A DNA stretch of 64,000 bases from Lucinisca nassula (taxonomy: Eukaryota; Mollusca; Bivalvia; Lucinida; Lucinidae). A program made the translations under genes and the position numbers. The notes below the pieces were generated by a model. The model saw only the letters and a program-made list of their open reading frames with translations, was not told the DNA's origin and ran no database searches. This document shows positions 31,590 to 41,670 of the stretch, in pieces. Every line of letters begins with the position of its first letter. The stretch's first letter is position 1. The stretch spans positions 150,596,082-150,660,081 of the forward strand of contig OY757015.1 of assembly GCA_963580285.1 (NCBI GenBank), in the 5' to 3' direction.

Positions 31590-32275
31590 AACTTCCATTG
31601 TGGAAGTTTGAAAATACTTGAGGGTCACTGATGGGGCCTAATTGGCCGAAACTAGCTTGTCTGGCCCAGAAAACATGCACACTTCATATTTTCCAGTTCT
31701 GTGGTGTACCCCTTGCTTCCAAAGGATAACCCTTTTATAGAACATATTTAACTTCACTACAGTTGATGTCTGGGAATGTGTGGTCGCAGTAAACAGTCTT
31801 CCTGTCCTAAATCATAGTGTAATTTGTATTTTCTTGTCCTTTGGGATCATTGATGCCATTGTGGAAGTTTGATAATACTTTAGGGACAATGATGAGGCCT
31901 AATTGGCTGAAACTAGCTAGTCTGGCCCAGAAAACATGCAAACTTCATATTTTTCAGTTCTGCGGTGTATTCCCTGCTTACAAAGGATAACCCTATTATA
32001 GAACATATTTAACGTCACTGCAGCTGATGTCTAAGAATGTGTGGCGGCTGTAAAAAAGTCTCCCTGCCCTACATTATAGTGTAATTTGTATTTTCTTATA
32101 CTTTATGATCATTGATTTCATTGTGGAAATTTGAAAATACTTGAGGGTCACTGATGATTGGCCGAAACTAGCTAGTCTAGCCCAGAAAACATGCACACTT
32201 CATATTCTCTAGTTCTGTGGTGTATTCCTTGCTTCCAAAGCATAACCCTTTTATAAAACGTATTTAACTTTTCCT
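31590..32275 (-). repeat. About 250-bp tandem repeat, three units, reverse
   Basis: 'ggataaccctttt' or variants end units near 31724, 31986 and 32239 (intervals of about 262 and 253 bp). Internal words such as 'ggcctaattggccgaaacta' and 'gaaaacatgcacacttcata' are the reverse complement of the repeat at 21975-22530. Confidence 0.85.
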
Positions 32276-32504
32276 TCAGAATTCACTTTAATAGAATGCT
32301 TCTAGAGAAATAGTCTCAACTAGTAAAGGAGCATGATTCAGATTCAGAGTCAAGCACACTTTGTCTTGATATGTGGATTCATTATAGTTTATACAGTCAA
32401 TTATGGATGTCTCAAAAACAAAGTATAGCTCAAACTACTGATTTCACAAGTACATTTTCTGGTCCATTTGAGATACCAGTAGTATAAGAGTACAGTTGAA
32501 CTGT

Positions 32505-33490
32505 AATGACTAGAGGCCCAAGTGGGCCAGAATCACTCATCTGGATGAGGATGATCATATATATTACATTGTACCTTGGTTGCCATCTTGTCTTATCAGA
32601 TCACATTGCTTTAATTTAAAATTTATCAGTTCTGAATCTGCATGCTGCCTTGATGCTTCTTATTAAGTTGCCAGCCTCGGTAGCTCAGTTTGATGCGCGT
32701 CTGACTGGTGATCAGGAGGATGCAGGTTCGATTCCTGCCGGGGTCGGCAACATTCTTTCGTGGAGATTGATCATGAAATCTTTTATACGGCCATTTTCCC
32801 CCTTCCGCTGATTCAAGAAGGGCAGTTGTCAGTTTCTGGCAAAAGAATGTGCACTGAACTGGTTAACCGCTTACATATAAGCCTATCCAGGAAAGTGTGG
32901 ATAGGTAAACTGACCGGCTCAAAAATGACCTAAAACAGTGTTGACTGGGCTGTTAAACTCCAAACCAACAACAACTTCTAATTAAGTTTCTGAACAGCTT
33001 AGTCTGATTTAGGATTTATGAAGAGATGATGTTGGTGCAGAGTGGGGGTGTATAGTTTGTAAGGGCAGAGCTATCGTTTGCAGCTGCTTTTGGCAGTAGA
33101 TTTGGTTTGAAGGTTTTCAAAATGGCCTCCTTGCAGGCCATCCTGCATATCACAACAAAACAATTTTAGCAATTGTAGATTTCCATGTCACCCTGATGCC
33201 TCTCATTAAGTTCAATCCAACTTCTGACTTATAGTTTAGGAGATGTTATTTGAATAGTAAGGTAAATAATAAGGTTCTATCTGGTACACATACCTTTACC
33301 AGAGTCTTTAACATAAACAAATTCTAAGTCACTGACCTTGACCTTGAGGTCATGGGCATGGGTGGGAGTACTGCTGAATAAAACTTTGGACCTATATCTG
33401 TCGTCATACCAAATATGAACCAAATCCAACTCATGGGTTGGAAAATATGAGTTCATGTTCTATCTGGCCTTAACCTGAGTTTAACAGACT
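32505..33490 (+). mobile_element. HINE-5, 3' part not found, split by SINE-D
   Basis: 5' end 'ctagaggcccaagtgggcca' with the hairpin 'ggcccaagtgggcc', then 'atcactcatctgg'. Modules after the SINE contain 'aagtcactgaccttgacctt' and 'atgaaccaaatccaactcat'. I do not find the 3' tip; SINE-C follows at 33497. Confidence 0.65.
32670..32974 (+). mobile_element. SINE-D, full length, with target-site duplication
   Basis: Head 'gccagcctcggtagctcagt' (A box) and 'ggttcgattcctgc' (B box); the anticodon-like loop CTGGTGA would read GGT, but this is uncertain. Body 'gtggagattgatcatgaaat', 'gggcagttgtcagtttctgg', central 'ctggttaaccgcttacatat' and tail 'gtgttgactgggctgttaaa'. Flanked by 'cttcttattaagtt' (32656-32669) and 'cttctaattaagtt' (32975-32988). 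Confidence 0.92.
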
Positions 33491-33496
33491 TGTCAG

Positions 33497-34013
33497 CCCA
33501 CACATATCGGGGCTTGAAGAAATAGATGGGCTGCATGATGCTTCCACGCAGAGCTTAAACTGGCCCGCACACGAGTACTGGTAAACCGCTTAGAGGAACT
33601 AAGCCTGCCCAGGCAAAGCCATGCGAGTCGGCCCATCCATGCTTATTAATCCTGTTGGTTTCATTGGGCGGCTACCGTGTGAAATGTGTAATGCAATCGT
33701 TATTTTTTCCACCTTAATTCGCCTATCAGAGTACACCAGGCTCCGTTTCTTCATCGGTGGCATCTGACGGGCAACCAGACCTGGTTTCGCTTCTAAAGAC
33801 ACTCTATCGTGTTATCTTAGAGGATCTAAGCCTGTCCAGGTCAGACCTTCCATGGTTATAAACCCTATTCGTTTCATTGGGCGGTAGGGCTTGAGATGCC
33901 ATTTCATCTTAAAGTCTGGTCAAAGTCCCACAAAATTGGAAGCAACGTCTCCAAAATGACCTTTACAGTGTTGACTGTGATGTTAAACTTCAAATCAAAC
34001 AAACAAACAAACA
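33497..34013 (+). mobile_element. SINE-C with partial internal duplication around a 144-bp insert
   Basis: The head to 'ttggtttcattgggcgg' is normal (33497-33671). Then 144 bp of foreign sequence (33672-33815) follow, after which the SINE restarts at 'ttagaggatctaagcctgtc', repeating the segment already passed, and runs to its tail. The insert has an open reading on the minus strand (for example SLEAKPGLVARQMPPMKKRS); its origin is unknown. Confidence 0.8.
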
Positions 34014-34111
34014 TGATTTGTGTGTAAGTATGTACACATACTAGTACAGATGGAGGTTTGAATGCACAGAAAACTATATCCTCCAGGCATCATCCTATGC
34101 GGGTGAGTAAT

Positions 34112-34412
34112 TTTGTTTGTTTGATTTGAGGTTTAACGTCCCCGTCAACACTGTAAAGGTCATTTTGGAGGCGTTGCTTCCAATTTTGTGGGACTTTTAC
34201 CCGACGCTGAGATGGAATGACATCTCAAGCCCTGTCGCCCAATGAAACCAATAGGGTTTATTAGCATGGACGGTCCGCCTCGCACCGCGGTTCCTGGACA
34301 GGCTTAGATCCTCTAAGCGGTTTACCAGTACTAGTGTGCGGGCCGGATTCAGCTCTGCGTGGAAGCATCATGCAGCCCATATATTTCTTCAAGCCCCTAT
34401 GGGTGGGGGCTG
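34112..34412 (-). mobile_element. SINE-C
   Basis: Complete minus copy, close to the copy at 13082-13392 in the head ('cggttcctggacaggcttag', 'accagtactagtgtgcgggc'). Confidence 0.93.
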
Positions 34413-34429
34413 ATGCGGGTGAGTAATAA

Positions 34430-34980
34430 TAAAGAGTCTATCTACCAGATAAAATTGGTTGGGTCCCTAAATGTGTCTTATCACATGGAATAAGAATATA
34501 TATGGTTTATGAATGTGGATCTGAATGGTTTCTGAGATATAGGGCCCTTTATGAAGTGGAGTGGGTGGGGCATGGCCCGGGCACAAATTGGGGGACCCTG
34601 CCATTTTTTATTATTCCCCATTATAAGTCTATGGAAATCACCCGGTAAACAACAAAGAGCAAGTCTAAAAATAGAATGCCGTGTTCCATAAGATTTAACA
34701 GCTTGTGAAACTTACTTAACAAGGTAAAAGCTGGAATCATACATTGCCGACAAAAGGCACCTATGGCCGTCAGCCAGGCTGTTGACGAGAGTCCCCTATG
34801 GCAGTGAAGGGCTTAACAATACATACTCTTAGGTAGCTGATGGCCTATTCACAAATCAGATTTCCTGCAATGCCATCTATTTGCAGCAGCAAATTGTTTT
34901 CCTTAGTGCTTGTCATTTGTTTGCCAATCAGAAGATACATTGCTATGTAAGGTTGTCCCACAACTTAAATGTAAAAAAAA
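34430..34980 (+). repeat. HINE-2 module remnant and flank
   Basis: 'taagaatatatatggtttat', 'tctgaatggtttctgagata', 'tgaagtggagtgggtggggc' and 'ccccattataagtctatgga' match HINE-2 modules. No ends. The right part is unassigned. Confidence 0.6.
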
Positions 34981-36939
34981 ACAAGAGGCCCATGGGCCAC
35001 TATGCTCACCAGAGCTCAGGTGGGCACTGCCCAATGATAGCCATGTATTTTAACATGATGTGATTTTAATCTACCAATTATAAAGTCTCCCAAATGAACC
35101 CCTATATCCAAATGAGCATCCATCTGGACTCAGTATCTAAAACATTAGGCCTTTTATTAAGTAGAGGGTGTAGGGCAGGGACCCAATGGAGCTCTGGCTG
35201 GAATCACTAAACACGTATTATCATAAGGAATAAGAATATATATGGTGTAGCAGTGGGGATCTGTATACCGGAGTTATAAGGCTTCTTAAGCGGTGGAGGT
35301 GTTTCCAAGATATTGGGTCTTTAATGAAATGAAGGGGTGGGGCACGACTCCGGCACATCCTGGGGGACCCCCAGGTTAGTGTCAATGAATGCGTCATATC
35401 ATAAGAAACAAAAATATATAAGGTTTTGGGGCGGGGTTCTGAATGGTTTCTGATATAGATGGCCTTTCGTGAAGTGGAGGGGTGGGGCAAGGCCCCTGTG
35501 CAACCAGGAAGACCTCCAAATTGGTGTCAATGAATGAGTCTCTTCATAAGGAACAAGAATATATAGGGTTTAGGTGTGGGGATCTGTAAGGTTTCCAAAA
35601 TATTGGGCCTTTAATGAAATGGAGGGGGTGAGGCATGACCCCCGCACAACCCGGGGACCCCCAGGTTGGTGTCACTGAAAGCGTCTTATCATAAGGAACA
35701 AGAATATATATGGTTTTGGGGTGGGGATCTAAATGGTTTCTGAGATATATGGCCTTTTGTGAAGAAGAAGTGGTGGTTCAAGGCCCAGGCACACCCCGGG
35801 AGACCCCAAGTTGGTGTCAGTGAATGTATAGTTTCATAAGGAACAAGAATATATATGGTTTAGGGGTGGGGATCTGTAAGGTTTCCAAGATATTGAGCCT
35901 TTTATGGAATGGAGGGGGTGGGGCATGACCCCGGTACGTACCGGGGGACTCCCAGGTTGGGGTCACTGAATGCATCTTATCATTAGGAACAAGAATATAT
36001 ATGGTTTAGGGGTGGGGATCTGTAAGGTTTCCAAGATATTGGGCCTTTTATGGAATGGAGGGGGTGGGGCATGACCCCAGCACATACCGGCGGACCCCCA
36101 GGTTGGTGTCACTGAATGCATCTTATCATAAGGAACAAGCATATGTATGGTTTTGGGGTGGGGATCTGGATGGTTTCTGAGTTATATGGCCTTTTATGAA
36201 GTGGAGGGGGTAGGGCATGGTCCCGGCTTAACCTGGAGGACCCCCATGTTGGCATTAAAGCATATGGCTGAGAGACATTTACAAAAGGAACATTTCTATA
36301 AAAGTTTTGTCAAAATATCTGCAATGACTTAGCAGTAAATGCCAGTAAATGCCATTTTTCAGTTTTCCCCATTATAAGTCTATGGAAAATCTAAGCTGCC
36401 ATAGCAACCAAACTGAAGAGTCAAATTTTATAAAAAAAAATACAAAATCTGGTGAATATTTCCAAAAACTCTCAGCCTTATAGAGCATTCGGTTTCTGAG
36501 GAGATGATTTTTGAAGTATTTTTTTTTCTATTTTTTTTATTTTGGTTTCCATGGCAACCAATACAAATGAGCAGTAGGCCTAAAATCATACGGCAGATAG
36601 TAGATTGCCTAAGGAACATTTTTATGTAAGTTTTGTCAAAATATCTGCAGAGGCTTGGCAGTAAATGCCATTTTTCAATTTTTCCCATTATAAGTCTATG
36701 GAAACTACAAGTTGCCATAGCAACCAAACTAATGAGACGATTTTGATAAAAACACAAACTTTCAATCCCCCATCCCAAGGATGCTACAGATAAAATTTGA
36801 GCCCAATCGGCCCAGTGGCTTCAGAGGAGATGTCCTTTGAAAATGTTGACGTCATAGGACAGACGACGACGACGACGACGACGACGGACAACTGCCTATC
36901 CTATAAGCTCCCCCGGAGCCTTCGGCTCTGGTGAGCTAA
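34981..36939 (+). mobile_element. HINE-2, complete
   Basis: 5' 'acaagaggcccatgggccac' with hairpin 'ggcccatgggcc'. 'gctcaccagagc' (35004-35015) is exactly inverted as 'gctctggtgagc' at the 3' end (36925-36936). Inside are about eight modules with a spacing near 146 bp, each with 'aggaacaagaatatatatgg', 'ggggatct' and 'ggtttc'; then two modules around 'ttgtcaaaatatctgca' and 'aagtctatgga'. A (GAC)n tract precedes the 3' hairpin 'gagccttcggctc' and the tip CTAA at 36936-36939. No transposase or helicase is encoded. Structure fits non-autonomous Helentron-like elements (HINEs). Confidence 0.85.
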
Positions 36940-37093
36940 AAAAAACACTGAGTGATTAAATACTGAACACAACTCTAACAATTGACCTTAAGTTACTAAA
37001 GGACAAATCTGTATTAATGCTGTTGTTCATGTAACTAATGGTTATAAATAGAAAATAGTCAGACTACTTTTATCGATGGTACCTGTTATGTCG
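36940..37093. other. Unassigned short flank
   Basis: No feature recognised. Confidence 0.3.
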
Positions 37094-37386
37094 GGCCCCG
37101 CCCATCAGGTTGAAGATATAGATAGGCTGCACGATGCTTCCACGCAGAGCTTAAACCGACCCGCACACAAGTACTGGTAAAGCGCTTAGAGGATCTAAGC
37201 CTGCCCAGGCAAAGTGGTGCGAGTCGGCCCGTCCATGCTTATAAACCCTATTGGTTTCATTGAGCAGCAGGGCTTGAGATGTCATTTCATCTCAATGTCG
37301 GGTAAAGTCCCACAAAATTGGAAGCAACGTCTCCAAAATGACCTTTACATTGTTTACCCGGACGTTAAACCTTATATCAAACAAAC
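37094..37386 (+). mobile_element. SINE-C
   Basis: 'gggccccgcccatcaggttg', 'ctgcacgatgcttccacgca', 'aagcgcttagaggatctaag' and tail 'gtttacccggacgttaaacc'. Confidence 0.92.
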
Positions 37387-38439
37387 AAAAAACCTGTTAT
37401 GTCAGAGAGTTGTGTTAGAGAGCTATCTATGGAATCTGGTTGGGTTTGCCAAACACTGAATACACAGATCAGGTGTCGGGGAATGCGGTTTCCGCTCAGC
37501 CGGCTGCTCAGGACCACACTATTTGTTTAAAGAATCTGGTTAGCAATTAAAACCTCCCAGTGAAAGTATATCAGCTAAAATCAGTCCAATATTTTAACTC
37601 ACAGCAGGTTTATCTGTATGTTCCGCTGGAACTCAATGAGATAGCAGCCTTTGACATCATACATGTTAACTTCTATGCAAGCATGTATATTAGTTCATTG
37701 TTTAACCTACCATTTATGCCATATTTTTGTGTTTAACCCATGTCTTGCTGAACCAGGATATACTCCGCCTTTCTAAACAGTGTGTATCCAGATAGAAGCC
37801 ATCTGCTAAGGATCTACACTGTGTGTGATTCTGTTTGACAGTTTGAATGAATACATTCAAATTCAAGTACATGAATGCATTAATGCATCACAATAACAAA
37901 TCAGAAGCAAAGGCAGTGATCTGTAGAATGAACACCCTTTTAAACCCCACTTTACATAGGTAAAAGTCGGAAGAGTAGGTGATGTCATTATTTTAATTTA
38001 TTAGCAACATCTTTTTAGTGGAATAGTTCTTTATTTTCTTATTGTGATTTTTTTCCTGTGACCTTTTTCTGTGACTATTTCTGTGACTTTTTTCTGCGCG
38101 CCGAAAGTACAGAGAGACAAAGTGAACATAATATATAATCTTGGCTTGCGAAGATGAGTAAATTCTTACTTTATTCCCTGATCAAATCCATTTTTAATGG
38201 CAGATTCAATCTGTCATTTCTAGCTATCCTGCGTGTTGTAAAGTAGTTCCGGCTTTCTTACGACTTTCTTCCGGCTTTGACCGCCAAAGAAATATGAGTC
38301 CTCAGAAACTGTAGTCCGGTTTGGCGCAGTTATCAAAATTGTACATCCTTTAATCGCAATACAAACTTTTGAAGCAAACGACTTGACGATTTTATCTTAC
38401 CTTCAAGAGAATAGATTCAGCATTTCATATGAATCAGCT
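37387..38439. other. Unassigned sequence with a decayed MITE
   Basis: A decayed hairpin-MITE is visible at 37770-37845 ('ctaaacagtgtgtatccaga', 'ggatctacactgtgtgtg'). 'cctgtgacctttttctgtga' and similar words form a small repeat at 38055-38095. No gene supported. Confidence 0.45.
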
Positions 38440-38449
38440 GCATCATGCG

Positions 38450-38516
38450 AGACTGTATACCCAGATCAGAGGGGCGTCTGCTTGGACGTCTGCTCAGGTT
38501 TTACACTGTTTTCTAA
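38450..38516. mobile_element. Hairpin MITE, decayed
   Basis: 'gactgtatacccagatcaga', 'ggggcgtctgcttggacgtc' and 'tgctcaggttttacactgtt' keep the arm order of the AAACAGTGTAGACC family. Confidence 0.6.
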
Positions 38517-38639
38517 CAGTGCTGTCAATATTTAATCCTTATAGACCAGCCGGTCAGCTGCAGACCAGAATATTAATGGATTTTCCGACATTCGAGATCA
38601 AATCTAGGTCAGTAACAACTAGGTGTATATCAGACTTTG

Positions 38640-39262
38640 CGAGAAAGGCTGTCCCTTTCAACCCTGGAATATGGTACAGATACCTATGCAAACAGTGTAG
38701 GTCCTGTGATATAATTATAGGTGCCATATTTAGCAGAATGGATGAGCCCAACTTCAGTGATGGAAGAGTACACTCCAGAAACTCAAGGCAGTGAATAAAT
38801 CAAAGCACTGACACCAATCATGCCGATTGTCTCTAAATGCAGGCTGGTCATGAACGTGGACTTGGACTGATCCGTTTAAACTTAAGATGTTAGGAACTGA
38901 TGCAAAAATATAGAACAAGATCAGCACCGTGTTCTGTGGCATTTGATCTTAGTCTTCATTGTTTGCCAGATTGAACATTTGATTCAAGTGCAGTGTACCC
39001 AACACTGACAAACGACCCGGCTATGTTTGGGTTGTTTGTTTGGCATTCGACCCAAAGTTACTAATAAGAAAAGCGATTCAGAGCTAACGTCTACTGACTA
39101 TCTCGGAATAACCTTTTTCTTGCAGAAAACAGCCGCAGTGAGATCAGGGTATTCCATAAGACTGAAGAGGGTCATCCTGAAATCGTAGGGTGAGCTTGGC
39201 AAACAGTGTAGACCAAGTTCAAACGCTGCAGAATGCGCTTCTTATCAAAATCTTCACTATTT
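38640..39262 (+). repeat. Long repeat R, copy 2
   Basis: Colinear with 4840-5525. Edges again hold MITE arms ('atgcaaacagtgtaggtcct' and 'ttggcaaacagtgtagacca'). The central hairpin of copy 1 is decayed here ('agaacaagatcagcac', 'gcatttgatcttag'). Confidence 0.65.
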
Positions 39263-39470
39263 GTTTGGAATTGCAGAGTTAAATTAAACAGTTTAAATCT
39301 CAGCCCAGGACTTTTACCCCAACCTGAATCCCACCAACACTTTCGGTGCTATGATTCTGAAACCAAACGATTGCATGATTACAATACGCTTATGCGCCAT
39401 GCCCTTAAGCTAAAAAGGTTAAATAAATCAACCGTGACGTATGGTTACCAGCCTGGCCACGATCCTGTGT
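39263..39470. other. Unassigned sequence
   Basis: No gene or repeat recognised. Confidence 0.35.
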
Positions 39471-39765
39471 TTTGTTTTGTTTGATTTGAGGTTTAACGTC
39501 CCCGTCAACACTGTATAGGTCATTTTGGAGACGTTGCTTCCAATTTTAGGGACTTTTACCCGACACTGAGATGAAATGACATCTCAAGCCCTGCCCCCAA
39601 TGAAACCAATAGGGTTTATATGCATGGAGGCTTTGCACCGCTTTGCCTGGGCAGGCTTAGATCGTCTAAGCAGATTACCAGTACTCGTGTGCGGGTCGGT
39701 TTCAGCTCTGCGTGGAAGCATCATGCAGCCCATCTATTTCTTTAAGCCCCGATGAGCGGGGGCCA
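39471..39765 (-). mobile_element. SINE-C
   Basis: Complete minus copy; the segment 'gtccgcctcgcaccg' is partly deleted to 'ggaggctttgcaccg'. Confidence 0.92.
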
Positions 39766-39936
39766 ACGATCCTGTGTATCACCTTCACACCAGCGCTGAT
39801 AGAAACCACATGTTCAGGATCAAACTTTTGATGTGTGATGTAAGGTCGTGCCTAGAAAAGAAATTGTATTTTGTTCTCAAAAAGCATCACGTGAGAATGT
39901 ATTGCAACATTTTTCATTAAACCCTGGACAGTTAGA

Positions 39937-40105
39937 GTGAGTGAGTGAGTGTTTGTGTTTTACGTCCCACCAACAGCTAAGGTCATACGGAGACGATACC
40001 TCGGTTTAAAGACTCATACGAAAGCCTGGAGAAGTTCGGGTTCGATCTTGCGATCCCTGGTTTACAAGGCGAGTAGCATAACCACTACATCACGGAGGCT
40101 TCTAA
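39937..40105 (-). mobile_element. SINE-A with 12-bp target-site duplication
   Basis: Minus copy, tail (GTGA)n and 'ttttacgtcccaccaacagc', head 'accactacatcacggaggct'. Flanked by the perfect duplication 'tggacagttaga' (39925-39936 and 40106-40117). Confidence 0.93.
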
Positions 40106-40117
40106 TGGACAGTTAGA

Positions 40118-40808
40118 TGCTGGACGTAAAGCGGATGGCGTTGACTCTGATTTTGGGCGCCACATGTGTGTTATCTAAATGCCTGTTGGAGTGACATCTT
40201 ACTATCAACAGACGCTAAACGTCGACGTAGCGGAAGACCGACGTCATCCGACAGACACATATGCGAAGCAGATTTCCGCCGGCATATGCTACACTGTAGA
40301 TAAACAAAGGGTTTCAACTACCGACTAATAAGCACTGACAATGAACGTCGCCCTTATGCGATGCACTTTTGAGAGCTAGACGTCCCTGTCGTGACCAAAA
40401 TTAATATGTCGACACAGTACGGAACACTTACGCTGGTGCCTGAAATACGTACATGTATATTGGCGTCTAAGCGACTCGCGTGATATGCGTTTCAGTGACA
40501 CATCGCACTTCAGCGTGAATCACGCCGATTGTCGTTTCGGGATGTTTCGACATATGTGTAAGGTATGCCAAGGCGACGCGTGCGTAATAGAGCATGATAT
40601 ATCGGATGGAATAAGCGAAATTGTATGTCGAGCTATTGCATGTAGCTAGCGACATTAAGAACATTTAAGATCATGGCTGAGACGTTAACTGAACAGCGAG
40701 ACGTTACATCAATCAAATGCGTCGGCCTCGCGTGGCTCCATTTATTTGTTTAAGCTCAAAATCCAGGATATCTAATCCAGCAGGATTGCGGGCGGGATTA
40801 TAGTGCTG
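40118..40808. other. Unassigned CpG-rich unique-looking sequence
   Basis: About 650 bp with many CpG dinucleotides ('gacgctaaacgtcgacgtag', 'gcgaagcagatttccgccgg', 'aaggcgacgcgtgcgtaata') and no match elsewhere in the window. No open frame is convincing. Confidence 0.45.
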
Positions 40809-40940
40809 TTCTTATTCAAAAATGTCTTCAAGCCAATGGAATTCATGTACTGGACTGACCAGCCCTTCTCCTCCGATCTCTTTCCCATAGAGTATCTTTT
40901 TGGGGGAGGTATCCACCACCGACCAGACAAAAATGTTACT
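40809..40940 (-). other. Possible terminal exon (weak)
   Basis: Minus-strand open stretch ending in a stop near 40806-40808, reading VVDTSPKKILYGKEIGGEGL then VSPVHEFHWLEDIFE. Composition is protein-like and it lies in sequence with no repeat match. No domain is recognised and no strong splice acceptor is clear upstream ('caataag' is a candidate). It may be chance. Confidence 0.2.
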
Positions 40941-41069
40941 TATTGACAGTAGCATTGTTAAAACTTGAATTTTAATGTTTGGTTTTGAAAATGTAAATAG
41001 TTTCTTTCCAAAATTTGAAACATCGAATGGCATTTCATAATACCATCGGTGTATAGACATCTGCAAACA

Positions 41070-41670
41070 TATCATACAATGGAATTTGCAGAACTACTTT
41101 TCTTAATTTTAAGATCTTTTAGAAAGGTTGTCTGTAAGTTTTCACAGTGTGTTGATTTTGTCATAGAATCTGTCATTTCAGTGCCTTTGGCGCTTTGATT
41201 AACATACTAACCTCCTGTGATGCCCACTGGAATCGGCTCTATCAGCTTGTTAGTGCAGAGCAATTAGGGCTGAAACACTGCATCTCCTTTGTGTTGCCCA
41301 CATCAAATTGGTATTCTTCTACAAGAGTTTGGCATCTTGAACCATTGTTACTTTACCCTTGAAGAAAAATATTAAACAGATTAAATCTCTTGCTTTCTCC
41401 TAGAGTTCTTGCAAACTTGTGTATTTCCTAGTCTATTATTCAATTTTAAGTGTATAAGGTACTGATGCAATTTTCCAGGTAACAAATTTATGAAAACTGG
41501 TAAGTAACATGAAAATAAAACAATGTTCAGTACTTTCTCTTAACTTTGTCCTTTGGCAAAGAAAAACTTTTTATTGTTATTCAGTTACTTAATACTTCAT
41601 ACATAATGTCCAAAAATCGAATGAGGATAAGTTTGTTATTAGTAAGTAAAGTTATGATGTCATCAATTTC
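41070..41670. other. Unassigned AT-rich sequence
   Basis: No gene or named repeat recognised. Confidence 0.4.

Noticed and set aside
34981..36939. Regularly spaced repeats reminiscent of a CRISPR array
   Set aside because: Whole 146-bp modules are repeated with gradual divergence; there are no short constant repeats with unique spacers.
38429..38794. 121-codon plus-strand frame
   Set aside because: It spans a decayed hairpin MITE and the start of repeat R, so it is not one gene. The corresponding region of R copy 1 does not keep the frame.
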